From positions 372,001 to 436,000 of the forward strand of contig NZ_KQ954246.1 of NCBI RefSeq assembly GCF_001519075.1: DNA of 64,000 nucleotides, given 5' to 3'. This document shows positions 9,043-18,258 of this stretch, in pieces. The position numbers and the translations under genes are program-made. Origin of the DNA: Novosphingobium fuchskuhlense. Lineage in GTDB: Bacteria; Pseudomonadota; Alphaproteobacteria; Sphingomonadales; Sphingomonadaceae. Each line of letters opens with the position of its first letter. The stretch's first letter is position 1. The notes under the pieces were generated by a model. It was given only the letters and a program-made list of their open reading frames with translations. It was not told the origin of the DNA and ran no database searches.

Positions 9043-10001
9043 TCCGCCCCGTCCCCGTCCTCCTCGCGGCCCTCGCGCTCGCCATCCCGCTCAGCCTGCT
9101 TGCCGGGCAGGTCTGGCTGAACCCGCTCGCGCCCCACACCGCAAACGCGCTGACCATCCTGGCCGAGCTGCGCGCCCCCCGCACCGCGCTCGCGCTGGTG
9201 ATCGGCGCCGGCCTCGGCGGGGCAGGGGCCGCCATGCAGGGCTACTTGCGCAATCCGCTTGCCGATCCCGGCCTGTTCGGCGTCGCCCCGAGCGCCGCGT
9301 TCGGCGCGGTGCTGGCCCTCGCGCTCGGCCTCGGCACGCTGCTCCCGCTCGCGGCCCTTGCCGGAGCCGCCGCCGCCATGGCCGCGCTCGGCCTGATCGC
9401 CGGAAACGCCGGCAGCAGCAACAGCACGAGCCTCTTCGCGCTCGCCGGGCTCATGCTCGCCAGCCTCTCGGGCGCGCTCACCAGCCTCGTCATCAGCCTC
9501 GCGCCCAATCCCTTCGCGATGTCCGAAATCGTCACCTGGCTCATGGGCAGTCTCGAGGCCCGCGCCTGGCACGATGTCCTCCTCGCCGCGCCGCCCACCG
9601 CGCTCGGCCTCGTCCTCCTCCTGCGCGCCGGCCCCGCGCTCGATGCGCTCACCCTTGGCGAGGAGACCGCCCGTTCGCTCGGCGTGGAGCCGGCCCGCCT
9701 GCTCTGGTGCATGGTCCTAGGCACCGGTCTCGTCGTCGGCGCGGGGGTCGCGGCGGCCGGGATCATCGGCTTCATCGGCCTCGTCGTCCCGCACCTGCTG
9801 CGCCCGTTCACCGATCAGCGCCCCTCCAGCCTGATCCTGCCCTCGGCGCTGGGCGGCGCGCTCCTCCTGCTTGTCGCCGATTGCCTTTGCCGCCTCCTCC
9901 CGCTGGCCGGCGGCGAGCTGCGCATCGGCATCGCGCTCAGCCTCCTCGGTGCGCCGTTTTTCCTGGCGCTGCTTCTGCGCCTCAGGAGCGAGCTGGCATG
10001 A
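9039..10001 (+). CDS. btuC: Cobalamin ABC transporter permease BtuC
   Basis: FecCD-family permease forming the inner-membrane channel for cobalamin. 320 residues with about ten hydrophobic segments. Family motifs include AELRAPRTALALVIGAGLG, AAMQGYLRNPLADPGLFGV, and GIIGFIGLVVPHLLR before the coupling helix. ATGA overlaps with both btuF (at its start) and btuD (at its end) show tight translational coupling. The assignment to cobalamin rests on the operon and riboswitch; the sequence alone would also allow a siderophore permease. Confidence 0.93.
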   Translation: MIRPVPVLLAALALAIPLSLLAGQVWLNPLAPHTANALTILAELRAPRTALALVIGAGLGGAGAAMQGYLRNPLADPGLFGVAPSAAFGAVLALALGLGTLLPLAALAGAAAAMAALGLIAGNAGSSNSTSLFALAGLMLASLSGALTSLVISLAPNPFAMSEIVTWLMGSLEARAWHDVLLAAPPTALGLVLLLRAGPALDALTLGEETARSLGVEPARLLWCMVLGTGLVVGAGVAAAGIIGFIGLVVPHLLRPFTDQRPSSLILPSALGGALLLLVADCLCRLLPLAGGELRIGIALSLLGAPFFLALLLRLRSELA

Positions 10002-10735
10002 TCCTCGCCGCGCAAAACCTCACCGTCCCCGGCCGCCTGTCCGGGATCAGCATCACCCTCCGCCCGGGCGAGCTCACCGCGATCTGCGGCCCCAATGGCG
10101 CGGGCAAGACCACGCTGCTGCGCGCGCTGGCCGGTCTCGAACCCGGCCCGGTGCGCCTTGGCGAAACCCCGCTCGCCCAGCTCCCCCCGCGCCGCCGCGC
10201 GCAGGATATCGGCTATCTGCCCCAGCACGCCCACCCTGCGTGGAACCTCACCGCCGAAGCGCTTGTCCGCCTCGGCCGCCTGCCGCACCGCACGTCCCGT
10301 GCCGAGGACGATGCCGCCGCGCTTGCCGCGCTCACCGCGCTGGGGGCCGCGCACCTTGCCCCGCGCGGCGTGCACACGCTTTCCGGCGGCGAACGCGCCC
10401 GCGTGGCACTCGCCCGGGTCCTGGCTGGAAACCCGCGCTGGATTCTCGCCGATGAACCGCTCGCCAGCCTCGATCTCGCCCACGCCGCCGCGCTGCTGGC
10501 GCATTTCCGCGCGCTGGCCGATCAGGGCACCGGGGCGAAGACGGGCGTCGTCCTCGTCGTCCACAGCCTCGCCCATGCCATGAACCACGCAGACCGCGTC
10601 ATCGTCCTCCACAAGGGCCGGCTTGCCGCCGATGCGCCCCCGGCGGTCGCCTTGTCCGAAGACGTGATCGAACACGTCTGGGGCGTCCGCGCGGCATGGA
10701 CCGGGCCCGCCGGCGCCCGCGCCCTCTCGCTCTGA
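9998..10735 (+). CDS. btuD: Cobalamin ABC transporter ATPase BtuD
   Basis: The cytoplasmic ATPase of the B12 importer. From the start at 9998 (MILAAQNLTVPGRLSGI) it shows Walker A GPNGAGKTT, Q-loop IGYLPQ, signature LSGGERARVALARVL, Walker B WILADEPLASLD and the switch histidine in VVHSLAHA. The length of 245 residues is usual. It is the last gene of the riboswitch operon. No clear terminator was seen in the 94 bases before the next gene. Confidence 0.94.
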   Translation: MILAAQNLTVPGRLSGISITLRPGELTAICGPNGAGKTTLLRALAGLEPGPVRLGETPLAQLPPRRRAQDIGYLPQHAHPAWNLTAEALVRLGRLPHRTSRAEDDAAALAALTALGAAHLAPRGVHTLSGGERARVALARVLAGNPRWILADEPLASLDLAHAAALLAHFRALADQGTGAKTGVVLVVHSLAHAMNHADRVIVLHKGRLAADAPPAVALSEDVIEHVWGVRAAWTGPAGARALSL

Positions 10736-10829
10736 TCGGCCCACCGCGCGGGGCGACTGGTTCCGAACCGGTGTGGTGTTGGATACATGTTGGAATGTGC
10801 CTGATAGGTTCCCTGTCAGGAGGCGTCCC

Positions 10830-11612
10830 ATGCTCGCATTTACCGGCAATCCCACCCCGCTCACGCCGGCCGATTTCGAACGCGCCGCCCGCGCCATCGG
10901 CTGCCCGGTGGCCGCCATCCGCGCGGTCAGCGATGTCGAAAGCCGCGGCGGCTTCCTCGCCGATGGCCGGCCCAAGATCCTGTTCGAACGCCACGTTTTC
11001 CGCCGCCAGACGGGAGGCCGCTTCGATGGTGCCCATCCCGCCATCTCGTGCGCCGCACCCGGCGGCTATCGCGGCGGCGCGGCGGAGTATGACCGTCTGG
11101 CCGAGGCGCTGGCCTGTGATCGTGCTGCCGCGCTGCGCTCCACCAGCTGGGGCGCGTTCCAGCTCCTGGGCTGCAACCACGCGGCGGCCGGCTTCCCCGA
11201 TGTCGAAACCTTCGTCGCCGCCATGGTCTCGGGCGAGGGCGCGCAGCTCGATGCCTTCGTGCGCTTCGTGCGCGCCTCGCGCCTCGATGACGAACTCGTC
11301 CGCTGCGATTGGCCCGGCTTTGCCCGCGGCTACAACGGCCCCGATTTCGCGCGCAACCGCTACGATGTCCGGCTCGCTGCGGCCTTCACCTTCCACAGCC
11401 ACGGCGGCGCCCGCATCGGCAATCCGCACCCGGTCCTGCGCATGGGCGATACCGGCGAAGACGTCAGAGCCCTTCAGACCGCGCTGGGTCTCGCGTCCGA
11501 TGGCGATTTTGGCCCTGCCACCAAGGCCGCCGTCCTCGCCGCCCAGACGCGTGCCGGCCTTCACGGCGATGGCGTGGTCGGCCAGCAGACCTGGGCCGCC
11601 CTCCTGCCCTAG
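10830..11612 (+). CDS. N-acetylmuramidase-family endolysin with peptidoglycan-binding domain
   Basis: Residues about 5-185 form an N-acetylmuramidase domain (DUF3380 type): DFERAARAIGCPVAAIRAV, then VESRGGF with the likely catalytic Glu, KILFERHVF, TSWGAFQLLG and GYNGPDF. The C-terminus (PVLRMGDTGEDVRALQTALG to GVVGQQTWAALL) is a PG_binding_1 repeat. The start at 10830 has CAGGAGG seven bases upstream. No signal peptide is visible, as in phage endolysins or proteins released by lysis. No holin, spanin or other phage gene is nearby, so it is either a domesticated lysin or a lone prophage remnant. An imperfect inverted repeat (CCTGATAGG/CCTGTCAGG) lies at its ribosome binding site. Confidence 0.85.
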   Translation: MLAFTGNPTPLTPADFERAARAIGCPVAAIRAVSDVESRGGFLADGRPKILFERHVFRRQTGGRFDGAHPAISCAAPGGYRGGAAEYDRLAEALACDRAAALRSTSWGAFQLLGCNHAAAGFPDVETFVAAMVSGEGAQLDAFVRFVRASRLDDELVRCDWPGFARGYNGPDFARNRYDVRLAAAFTFHSHGGARIGNPHPVLRMGDTGEDVRALQTALGLASDGDFGPATKAAVLAAQTRAGLHGDGVVGQQTWAALLP

Positions 11613-11619
11613 GCCGGCC

Positions 11620-14562
11620 TCACAGCACCAGATCGCCCGCCGTCAGGCCGATCGCCCCGGCCAGCCGCACCGCAAGATCGGCCTTGCCGTCCCCGTCAAG
11701 GTCCACTTCCACGTAAGTCTGCGTCAGCACATGCTCGAAGCGCACTTGTCCGGCGGCTGAAAACGCCGCGTCACCGATGAAGGCCAGGTGCTGCCGCCCC
11801 GCCGCCAGCGGGTCCGCGTCAAAACCCGACAGGTCGATGCGGTCGCCGTCCGACGTGCTGAAATCGCTGACGTAGTCCGCCCTGGCGCGGCCGCCGTCGC
11901 TGCTGCCGGGGGCAAACACGAAGCGGTCCGCACCCGTTCCGCCGGTCAGCGTGTCGATCCCGCCGCCGCCTTTCAGCACGTCGTCGCCGGCCCCGCCGCG
12001 CAGCGTGTCCGCGCCGCCACCGCCACCGATGCGGTCGCTCGCCGCTCCGCCGATGATCAGCATCGCGCCCGTCACGCTGTCGTCCGCCAGGATCGTCGTC
12101 GCCTTGTCCGAAAGGGTGAGGGTGAAGTTCTCCAGCGTCTTGCCGGACAGGTCCAGCGCCCCCCCATCGGCCAGCTTCAGCGCATTGACGATCGTGTCCG
12201 CCCCCGCCAGCACGCTGCGCTGCACGATCCCGGCGCGCTCCGGTTTCACGAAATCGCCGGTGATCACCTCGAAGTTCACGATCCGCATCGCGCTCGTGTC
12301 GCTGTCGCCGCGGATGAAGATGCTGTCGTGTCCCGCGCCGCCGTCGAACACCTGCCCGGCGGTCTTGTCCGCGCGCACCAGCGTCACCCCGTCATCGCCC
12401 TGCCCGAAATAGGCCCGGTCGAGCCCCTTGCCCGTCACCACGCTCAGGCTCTGGGTGGATGTCGCGCTCATCCGGATCGTGTTGCCACCGTCGGCGCACG
12501 TCAGGATCGTGCCGAGCAGTTCCTTGCCCGCGAGGGTCAGCGTGCCGCTATCCTCCAGCTGGAACCAGCCCTCCAGCCCGCCCACGCTGCGCACTTGCGC
12601 CAGGGCGATCCCCAGCGGATTGAGCCGCCCGCCTTGCTCCACCACGGCAGAGACCATCTCGATGCCCTTCAGCGTCGCCCCCGCCAGCGAGGGCAGGTAG
12701 CGCCCCGCGACCAGCGTGTCCCGCCCTGCGCCGCCGTCGATCGCCAGACCGGTCGGCGCGGCAAAGTTCTCGATCCGCAAGGTATCGTCGCCGTCCCCGC
12801 CCGCCAGCAGCGATCCCGCCGTTCCCGCGCTTGTCGCCACCAGCGTATCATCGCCGCTGCCGCCAAACACCTTGAACAGCGCATTGCCCGCCTGCAGCAC
12901 GTCGTTGCCCGCGCCGCCCTCGATGCGGATCTCGCCCCCGCTGGCAACGATCCGGTCCGCCCCGTCCTCGCCGTAAAAGCGCCCGCCGGCCCGCGCATAG
13001 ACAAGGTCGTCGCCTGCGCCCGCAAACACCACGGCATTGCTGCCCACGGCTGCAAACGTCTCGTCCGCGCCGGTGCCGGTCAGCCGCTCATCGGCCCCCG
13101 CCGCCACTTGCGGCGCGCCCTGTACCGCCGCCGGCGCCCCCGGCGTTCCCGCGCCGAAATCGGCCGCCGTCAGCGTGATCGCCCCGTCGAGCCGATAGGC
13201 CCGGTCCGCCACCTTGTCGCCGTCGAGGTCGACCTCGATCCAGGTCTTCGTCCCCTCGACATAGCTGCGGATGTCCCCCGCTTCGGCAAAGTCCGCGCTC
13301 CCCACGAAGCGCAGCGGCACGCCCAGCGGCTCGAAGCCGATGCGGTCGCCCTGCGCCTGGCTGAAATCGGTCACGCGCGCCGCGGCGGCATGGTCGGCGC
13401 TGCCTGCCCCCAGCGCAAACACGAAGCGGTCCGCGCCCGTCCCGCCGGTCAGCACATCGCGCCCGATGCCGCCCAGGATCGTATCCGCCCCCGCGCCGCC
13501 CGTGATCGTGTCGGCCCCGCTGCCCCCGGTCACAAAGACGCCGCCCGTCACCGTCTCGCCAAAGCGCACCACATGGCTTGCGCTGTCGCCGGCAAAGCTC
13601 AGGGAGAAATCGGTCAGGGTCCGCCCGGCAAAGTCCAGCGTGCCCGCCCCGCGCGCGAAAAACGAACCCGTCAGCGTGTCGGGCCGCGCCAGCTGCGCCG
13701 TGGCAAAGCGTCCGCCATTGCTGGCAAAGCTCTCGATATTGCGCAGCGACGCGAGCGTAACGTCGGCATACGGCCCCACCTGCAAGGTATCGCGCCCGCC
13801 GCCGCCGTCGAGGATTTCCCCGGCCACGCTCGATGTGCCCACCGTGATCGTGTCCGCGCCGCTGCCGCCGGTCACGCGGTCGATGTCGCCGCCCGTCACC
13901 ACGGTAAAGCCGGACGTCACGCTCGCATCGGCCAGGATCGACTTGCGCACGTTGAACCCGGAATCGAGCGAGAGGTTGAACGTCACCCCGCTCAGCGATT
14001 TGCCCGCCAGCCGCACCGTGCCGCCAAAGTTGAGGTTGAACGTGCCGCTCAGCGCCGTCACGCCATCAAGCTGCCCCGCCGTGAACGAAACCCCGCCCGC
14101 GCCCAGACTGTCGATCCGCTCGATCCCGCGCACCGTGCTCTGGGAAAGCGAGGGCAGCCCCGTCACCATGATCAGCCGGTCATACCCGCTCCCGCCATCG
14201 ATCACGCCCCCGGCGGCAATGCCCGCCATCACCAGCGCGTCGTCGCCGTCACCCCCGTTCAGCGTCACGGTGTCCGAGGAAAAGCGGGCAAACACCAGCG
14301 TATCGTCACCGCTGCCGCCCAGCAGCACCAGCGGCGTCGTATACCCGTCCGGCACCGCCCCGCCGACCGAGCCCGACCCCGCCGCCGCCACGACGATGTC
14401 GTCACCCGCCCCGCCATCCAGAACGGCGCTGGCATAATCGAAGTCCTGCAGCAGATCGTTCCCGCCAAGCCCCTGGATCATCAGCACAAACGGATACTCG
14501 TCCGGCCCCTTGCCGAAATCGTCCAGCACGTCCCCCGTCGCGGTTCCAGTCACGGTCAGCAT
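11620..14562 (-). CDS. Large RTX (calcium-binding repeat) exoprotein with two tandem modules
   Basis: 980 residues with many nonapeptide-like GGxGxD repeats (GGAGDDIV, GGSGDDTL, GGTGADRFVF). The protein is built twice: blocks ending near residue 470 and at the C-terminus share the form TDFSxxxGDRI, WIEVDLDGDKVADRAYRL and ITLTAADF, the serralysin-type C-terminal module. There is no N-terminal signal peptide, and the C-terminus ends in DLVL, both typical of type I secretion substrates. HlyB/HlyD/TolC partners are not in the window. The start at 14562 has GGGGA upstream. It is convergent with the muramidase. No enzymatic domain was recognised; a surface or matrix role is possible. Confidence 0.85.
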   Translation of the reverse strand: MLTVTGTATGDVLDDFGKGPDEYPFVLMIQGLGGNDLLQDFDYASAVLDGGAGDDIVVAAAGSGSVGGAVPDGYTTPLVLLGGSGDDTLVFARFSSDTVTLNGGDGDDALVMAGIAAGGVIDGGSGYDRLIMVTGLPSLSQSTVRGIERIDSLGAGGVSFTAGQLDGVTALSGTFNLNFGGTVRLAGKSLSGVTFNLSLDSGFNVRKSILADASVTSGFTVVTGGDIDRVTGGSGADTITVGTSSVAGEILDGGGGRDTLQVGPYADVTLASLRNIESFASNGGRFATAQLARPDTLTGSFFARGAGTLDFAGRTLTDFSLSFAGDSASHVVRFGETVTGGVFVTGGSGADTITGGAGADTILGGIGRDVLTGGTGADRFVFALGAGSADHAAAARVTDFSQAQGDRIGFEPLGVPLRFVGSADFAEAGDIRSYVEGTKTWIEVDLDGDKVADRAYRLDGAITLTAADFGAGTPGAPAAVQGAPQVAAGADERLTGTGADETFAAVGSNAVVFAGAGDDLVYARAGGRFYGEDGADRIVASGGEIRIEGGAGNDVLQAGNALFKVFGGSGDDTLVATSAGTAGSLLAGGDGDDTLRIENFAAPTGLAIDGGAGRDTLVAGRYLPSLAGATLKGIEMVSAVVEQGGRLNPLGIALAQVRSVGGLEGWFQLEDSGTLTLAGKELLGTILTCADGGNTIRMSATSTQSLSVVTGKGLDRAYFGQGDDGVTLVRADKTAGQVFDGGAGHDSIFIRGDSDTSAMRIVNFEVITGDFVKPERAGIVQRSVLAGADTIVNALKLADGGALDLSGKTLENFTLTLSDKATTILADDSVTGAMLIIGGAASDRIGGGGGADTLRGGAGDDVLKGGGGIDTLTGGTGADRFVFAPGSSDGGRARADYVSDFSTSDGDRIDLSGFDADPLAAGRQHLAFIGDAAFSAAGQVRFEHVLTQTYVEVDLDGDGKADLAVRLAGAIGLTAGDLVL

Positions 14563-14684
14563 GGCAAGTCCCCTTCACCCCAAGGGCTATGCCCCGCACC
14601 CCGCCCGGTCAACGCCAGACCAGCCCATTCCGGCGAGACCGCGCAAGGGAGAGGGGAGGGCAAAGCGCCTCGGGACGGCAAAGG

Positions 14685-14751
14685 CCGTCCTCCCCGTTTT
14701 GGCGAAGCACACATGGGGAGGTGGACCGCGCAGCGGGTCGGATGGGGTAAA
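14685..14751 (+). repeat. Dispersed palindromic repeat, second copy
   Basis: CCGTCCTCCCCGTTTTGGCGAAGC, then ACATGGGGAGGTGG, CCGCGCAGCGGGTCGGATGGGG. It shares the core TTTTGGCGAAGC and CATGGGGAGGTGG exactly with the btuF copy. It lies between the large RTX gene and uvrA. Confidence 0.75.
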
Positions 14752-15162
14752 GTCTTAGCGCGCGTCCCATGCGCAACGGTCCAGCGCCTTCCTCGCTTCG
14801 GTGATAGAGCAGATCGAAGGCCTGCTTGCCCCATGCCCGCAGCAGTCAGGCAAAGGCCGGGCACAAGTTGGTTTCGCGGGTGCTGCCCGTAGCTGCGCGC
14901 AGCCAGTGAAGCTCGGCATGGTATTCGTCGATGAGTTGCTTACTCAAGAGGCCAAATAGGTCGTTATATTTGCATCACCTAGATTTGCCCTTGTGCCAAG
15001 TGGTCACCCGCACCACTCCGGAGCAGCTATCTACCCCCCAAAAAAGCCGGGAGCGCGAGGGGTATGCCCCTCGCATCCCCCGTTCTTCCCTTCCCGCCAC
15101 CTTGCGCATCCCTGCCGCCCCACCCACGTGTCGCAAAACGCCCGCGCGCTCTTGCCGGAATC
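14752..15162. other. Intergenic stretch upstream of uvrA
   Basis: No convincing gene. On the minus strand a 42-codon open stretch ending at 14846 reads like a protein C-terminus ([22 protein letters not shown]) but has no ATG start, so it may be the tail of a lost gene. The composition near 14950-15000 is more AT-rich, consistent with a promoter. Confidence 0.35.
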
Positions 15163-15177
15163 GAACAAATCTGGAAC
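15163..15177 (+). promoter_or_regulatory. LexA (SOS) box GAACAAATCTGGAAC
   Basis: An exact match to the alphaproteobacterial LexA site GAAC-N7-GAAC, ending 11 bases before the uvrA start. Binding here would block the promoter or the start of the transcript, so uvrA should be DNA-damage inducible. Confidence 0.9.
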
Positions 15178-15188
15178 AGACTGCCCTC

Positions 15189-18119
15189 ATGTCCCTTTCC
15201 CAAATCTCCATTCGCGGCGCGCGTGAGCACAATCTCAAGGGGATCGATGTCGATCTCCCGCGCGATAGCCTGATCGTCATCACCGGCCTGTCGGGCTCGG
15301 GCAAATCCAGCCTCGCGTTCGATACGATCTATGCCGAAGGCCAGCGCCGCTATGTCGAGAGCCTCTCGGCCTATGCGCGCCAGTTTCTCGAGATGATGCA
15401 GAAGCCCGATGTCGAGCATATCGACGGGCTTTCGCCTGCCATCTCCATCGAGCAGAAGACGACGAGCCGCAACCCGCGCTCCACCGTCGCCACGGTGACG
15501 GAGATCTACGATTACATGCGCCTCCTCTGGGCGCGCGTCGGCATTCCCTATTCGCCCGCCACGGGCCTGCCCATCGCGGCGCAGACGGTGACCCAGATGG
15601 TCGACCGCGTGCTTGCCCTGCCGGAGGGCACGCGTGCCTATCTGCTCGCCCCCGTCGTGCGCGGCCGCAAGGGGGAATACCGCAAGGAGCTCGCCGAATG
15701 GCAGCGCGCCGGCTACACCCGCGTGCGCATCAACGGCGAACTCATGGCCATCGAGGATGCCCCCGCGCTCGACAAGAAGCTCAAGCACGATATCGAGGTC
15801 GTGGTCGATCGCATCGCGGTCAAGCAGTCGGACGAAGGCTTCCGCACCCGGCTGGCGGACAGTTTCGAGCAGGCGCTCAAGCTGGCGGACGGCACGGTCT
15901 ACCTCGATCTGGCGGATACCACCGTCGCCGCCATCGGCGGTGAGGCCGCGCCCGCCGAAACGGCTGAACCCGCCCCCAAGAAGGGCATGAAGAAAACCGG
16001 CCTGCCTGCCAACCGCATCGTCTTTTCCGAAAAGTTCGCCTGCCCCGTCAGCGGCTTCACCATCGAGTCCATCGAACCGCGCCTCTTCTCGTTCAACGCC
16101 CCGCAGGGCGCGTGCCCTGCGTGCGATGGCCTCGGCGAAAAGCTCCTGTTCGATCCGCAGCTCGTCGTCCCCAATGAAGCGCTCAGCCTCAAGCAGGGCG
16201 CGGTCGTGCCGTGGGCCAAGTCCAACCCGCCGTCACCCTATTACATGCAGGTCCTCGCCAGCCTCGCCGGCCATTTCGGCTTCAGCCTTGAAACGCCCTG
16301 GGAAAAGCTGCCGGGCGAGGTCAAGGTCGTCATCCTCTACGGCACCGCCGGCAAGGCCGTCCCGCTCACCTTCATCGATGGCAAGAAGTCCTACACCGTC
16401 CAGAAAGCCTTCGAAGGCGTCATCGGCAACCTCAACCGCCGCATGCTGCAGACCGAGAGCGCGTGGATGCGCGAGGAGCTCGGCAAGTTCCAGACCGCGC
16501 AGCCCTGCGAAACCTGCCAGGGCGCCCGCCTCAAGCCCGAGGCGCTCAGCGTCAAGGTCGCCGGCGCGGACATCTCCTCGATCACCCGCCTCTCGGTCGC
16601 CGCCGCGGTCGAATGGTACGCCAATCTGGATGGCCAGCTCACCTCCCAGCAAAGCCAGATCGCCCGCGCCATCCTCAAGGAAATCAACGAGCGCCTCGGC
16701 TTCCTCAACAACGTCGGCCTCGATTACCTCAATCTCGATCGCACCTCCGGCACGCTCTCCGGGGGCGAGAGCCAGCGCATCCGCCTCGCCTCCCAGATCG
16801 GCTCCGGCCTCTCCGGCGTGCTCTACGTGCTGGACGAGCCCTCCATCGGCCTCCACCAGCGCGACAACGACCGCCTCCTCATCACCCTCAAGCGCCTGCG
16901 CGATCTCGGCAACACCGTCATCGTCGTCGAGCACGATGAAGACGCGATCCGCACCGCCGACCATATCGTCGATCTCGGCCCCGGCGCCGGCGTTCACGGC
17001 GGCGAGATCGTCGCGCAGGGCACCCTCGACGATATCCTCACGAACCCCGCCAGCCTCACCGGCCAATACCTCACCGGCGCCCGTCGCATCGAAGTGCCGA
17101 AGAAGCGCCGCAAGGGCAACGGCCTCAAGCTCACCGTCGAAGGCGCGCGGGCCAACAACCTGCAGAACGTCACCGCCAGCATTCCCCTCGGCACTTTCAC
17201 CTGCGTCACCGGCGTCTCCGGCTCGGGCAAATCGAGCTTCACGATCGACACGCTCCACGCCGTCGCCGCGCGCACCCTCAATGGCGCCCGCGTCATCGCC
17301 GGCGCGCATGACCGCGTCACCGGTCTCGAACACTGCGACAAGGTGATCGAGATCGACCAGTCCCCCATCGGCCGCACCCCGCGCTCCAACCCCGCCACCT
17401 ACACCGGCGCCTTCACCCTCATCCGCGATTGGTTCGCCGGCCTCCCCGAATCCGCCGCGCGCGGCTACAAGCCCGGCCGCTTCAGCTTCAACGTCAAGGG
17501 CGGCCGCTGCGAGAAGTGCCAGGGCGACGGCCTCATCAAGATCGAGATGCACTTCCTGCCCGATGTCTACGTCACCTGCGAGGAATGCGACGGCCGCCGC
17601 TACAACCGCGAAACGCTCGAGGTGAAGTTCAAGGGCCACAGCATCGCAGACGTGCTCGACATGACGATCGAGGACGCCGAGGAGTTCTTCAAGGCCGTCC
17701 CCCCGATCCGCGACCGGATGCACATGCTCAACGAAGTCGGCCTCGGCTACGTCAAGGTCGGCCAGCAGGCCACCACCCTCTCCGGCGGCGAAGCCCAGCG
17801 CGTCAAGCTCGCCAAGGAACTCGCCCGCCGCAGCACCGGGCAGACGCTCTACATCCTCGACGAACCCACCACCGGCCTCCACTTCGAAGACGTGCGCAAA
17901 CTGCTCGAAGTCCTCCACCGCCTCGTCGATCAGGGCAACAGCGTCGTCGTCATCGAACACAACCTCGATGTGATCAAGACGGCCGACTGGCTGCTGGACC
18001 TCGGCCCCGAAGGCGGCGTCCGCGGCGGCGAACTCGTGGCAGAAGGCACCCCCGAAACGGTCGCCAAAAACCCCCGCAGCTTCACCGGCCACTACCTGAA
18101 ACCACTCCTGACGCGCTAG
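15189..18119 (+). CDS. uvrA: UvrABC system protein A
   Basis: DNA damage-recognition ATPase of nucleotide excision repair. 976 residues from the start at 15189 ([20 protein letters not shown]), which is the canonical UvrA N-terminus; the longer upstream open frame crosses the LexA box and is not used. Two ABC modules are present: Walker [10 protein letters not shown] and GVSGSGKSS, signatures [12 protein letters not shown] and [15 protein letters not shown], with Walker [13 protein letters not shown] and [12 protein letters not shown]. Zinc-binding pairs are present ([16 protein letters not shown] with CEECDG). A palindromic repeat follows directly after the stop. Confidence 0.98.
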   Translation: MSLSQISIRGAREHNLKGIDVDLPRDSLIVITGLSGSGKSSLAFDTIYAEGQRRYVESLSAYARQFLEMMQKPDVEHIDGLSPAISIEQKTTSRNPRSTVATVTEIYDYMRLLWARVGIPYSPATGLPIAAQTVTQMVDRVLALPEGTRAYLLAPVVRGRKGEYRKELAEWQRAGYTRVRINGELMAIEDAPALDKKLKHDIEVVVDRIAVKQSDEGFRTRLADSFEQALKLADGTVYLDLADTTVAAIGGEAAPAETAEPAPKKGMKKTGLPANRIVFSEKFACPVSGFTIESIEPRLFSFNAPQGACPACDGLGEKLLFDPQLVVPNEALSLKQGAVVPWAKSNPPSPYYMQVLASLAGHFGFSLETPWEKLPGEVKVVILYGTAGKAVPLTFIDGKKSYTVQKAFEGVIGNLNRRMLQTESAWMREELGKFQTAQPCETCQGARLKPEALSVKVAGADISSITRLSVAAAVEWYANLDGQLTSQQSQIARAILKEINERLGFLNNVGLDYLNLDRTSGTLSGGESQRIRLASQIGSGLSGVLYVLDEPSIGLHQRDNDRLLITLKRLRDLGNTVIVVEHDEDAIRTADHIVDLGPGAGVHGGEIVAQGTLDDILTNPASLTGQYLTGARRIEVPKKRRKGNGLKLTVEGARANNLQNVTASIPLGTFTCVTGVSGSGKSSFTIDTLHAVAARTLNGARVIAGAHDRVTGLEHCDKVIEIDQSPIGRTPRSNPATYTGAFTLIRDWFAGLPESAARGYKPGRFSFNVKGGRCEKCQGDGLIKIEMHFLPDVYVTCEECDGRRYNRETLEVKFKGHSIADVLDMTIEDAEEFFKAVPPIRDRMHMLNEVGLGYVKVGQQATTLSGGEAQRVKLAKELARRSTGQTLYILDEPTTGLHFEDVRKLLEVLHRLVDQGNSVVVIEHNLDVIKTADWLLDLGPEGGVRGGELVAEGTPETVAKNPRSFTGHYLKPLLTR

Positions 18120-18125
18120 ACTTCA

Positions 18126-18190
18126 GGCCCTCCCCATTTCCACGAAGTGCAAATGGGGAGGGGGATCGCCGAAGGCGGGTCGGAGGGGTA
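18126..18190 (+). repeat. Dispersed palindromic repeat, third copy
   Basis: GGCCCTCCCCATTT, CACGAAGTGC, AAATGGGGAGGGGGATCGCC, GAAGGCGGGTCGGAGGGG. The CCTCCCCATTT/AAATGGGGAGG arms pair perfectly. It starts seven bases after the uvrA stop and may act as its terminator-like hairpin. It also marks the edge of the low-GC islet. Confidence 0.75.
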
Positions 18191-18258
18191 AGCCCCACAC
18201 TCTATGGATAGCGTCCGTTTTGGGTGGAATTAAGTATCTAGCAACGAATTCTTGAAGG

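Noticed and set aside
11788..14892. Plus-strand open frame of about 1,030 codons opposite the large RTX gene
   Set aside because: Antisense of a Gly/Asp-repeat gene gives endless His/Pro/Arg-rich sequence; the RTX reading with secretion-type ends is the real one.
14846..14971. 42-codon minus-strand fragment resembling the end of a protein
   Set aside because: No ATG start and no domain that can be named; possibly the tail of a deleted gene, but too short to annotate as a pseudogene.
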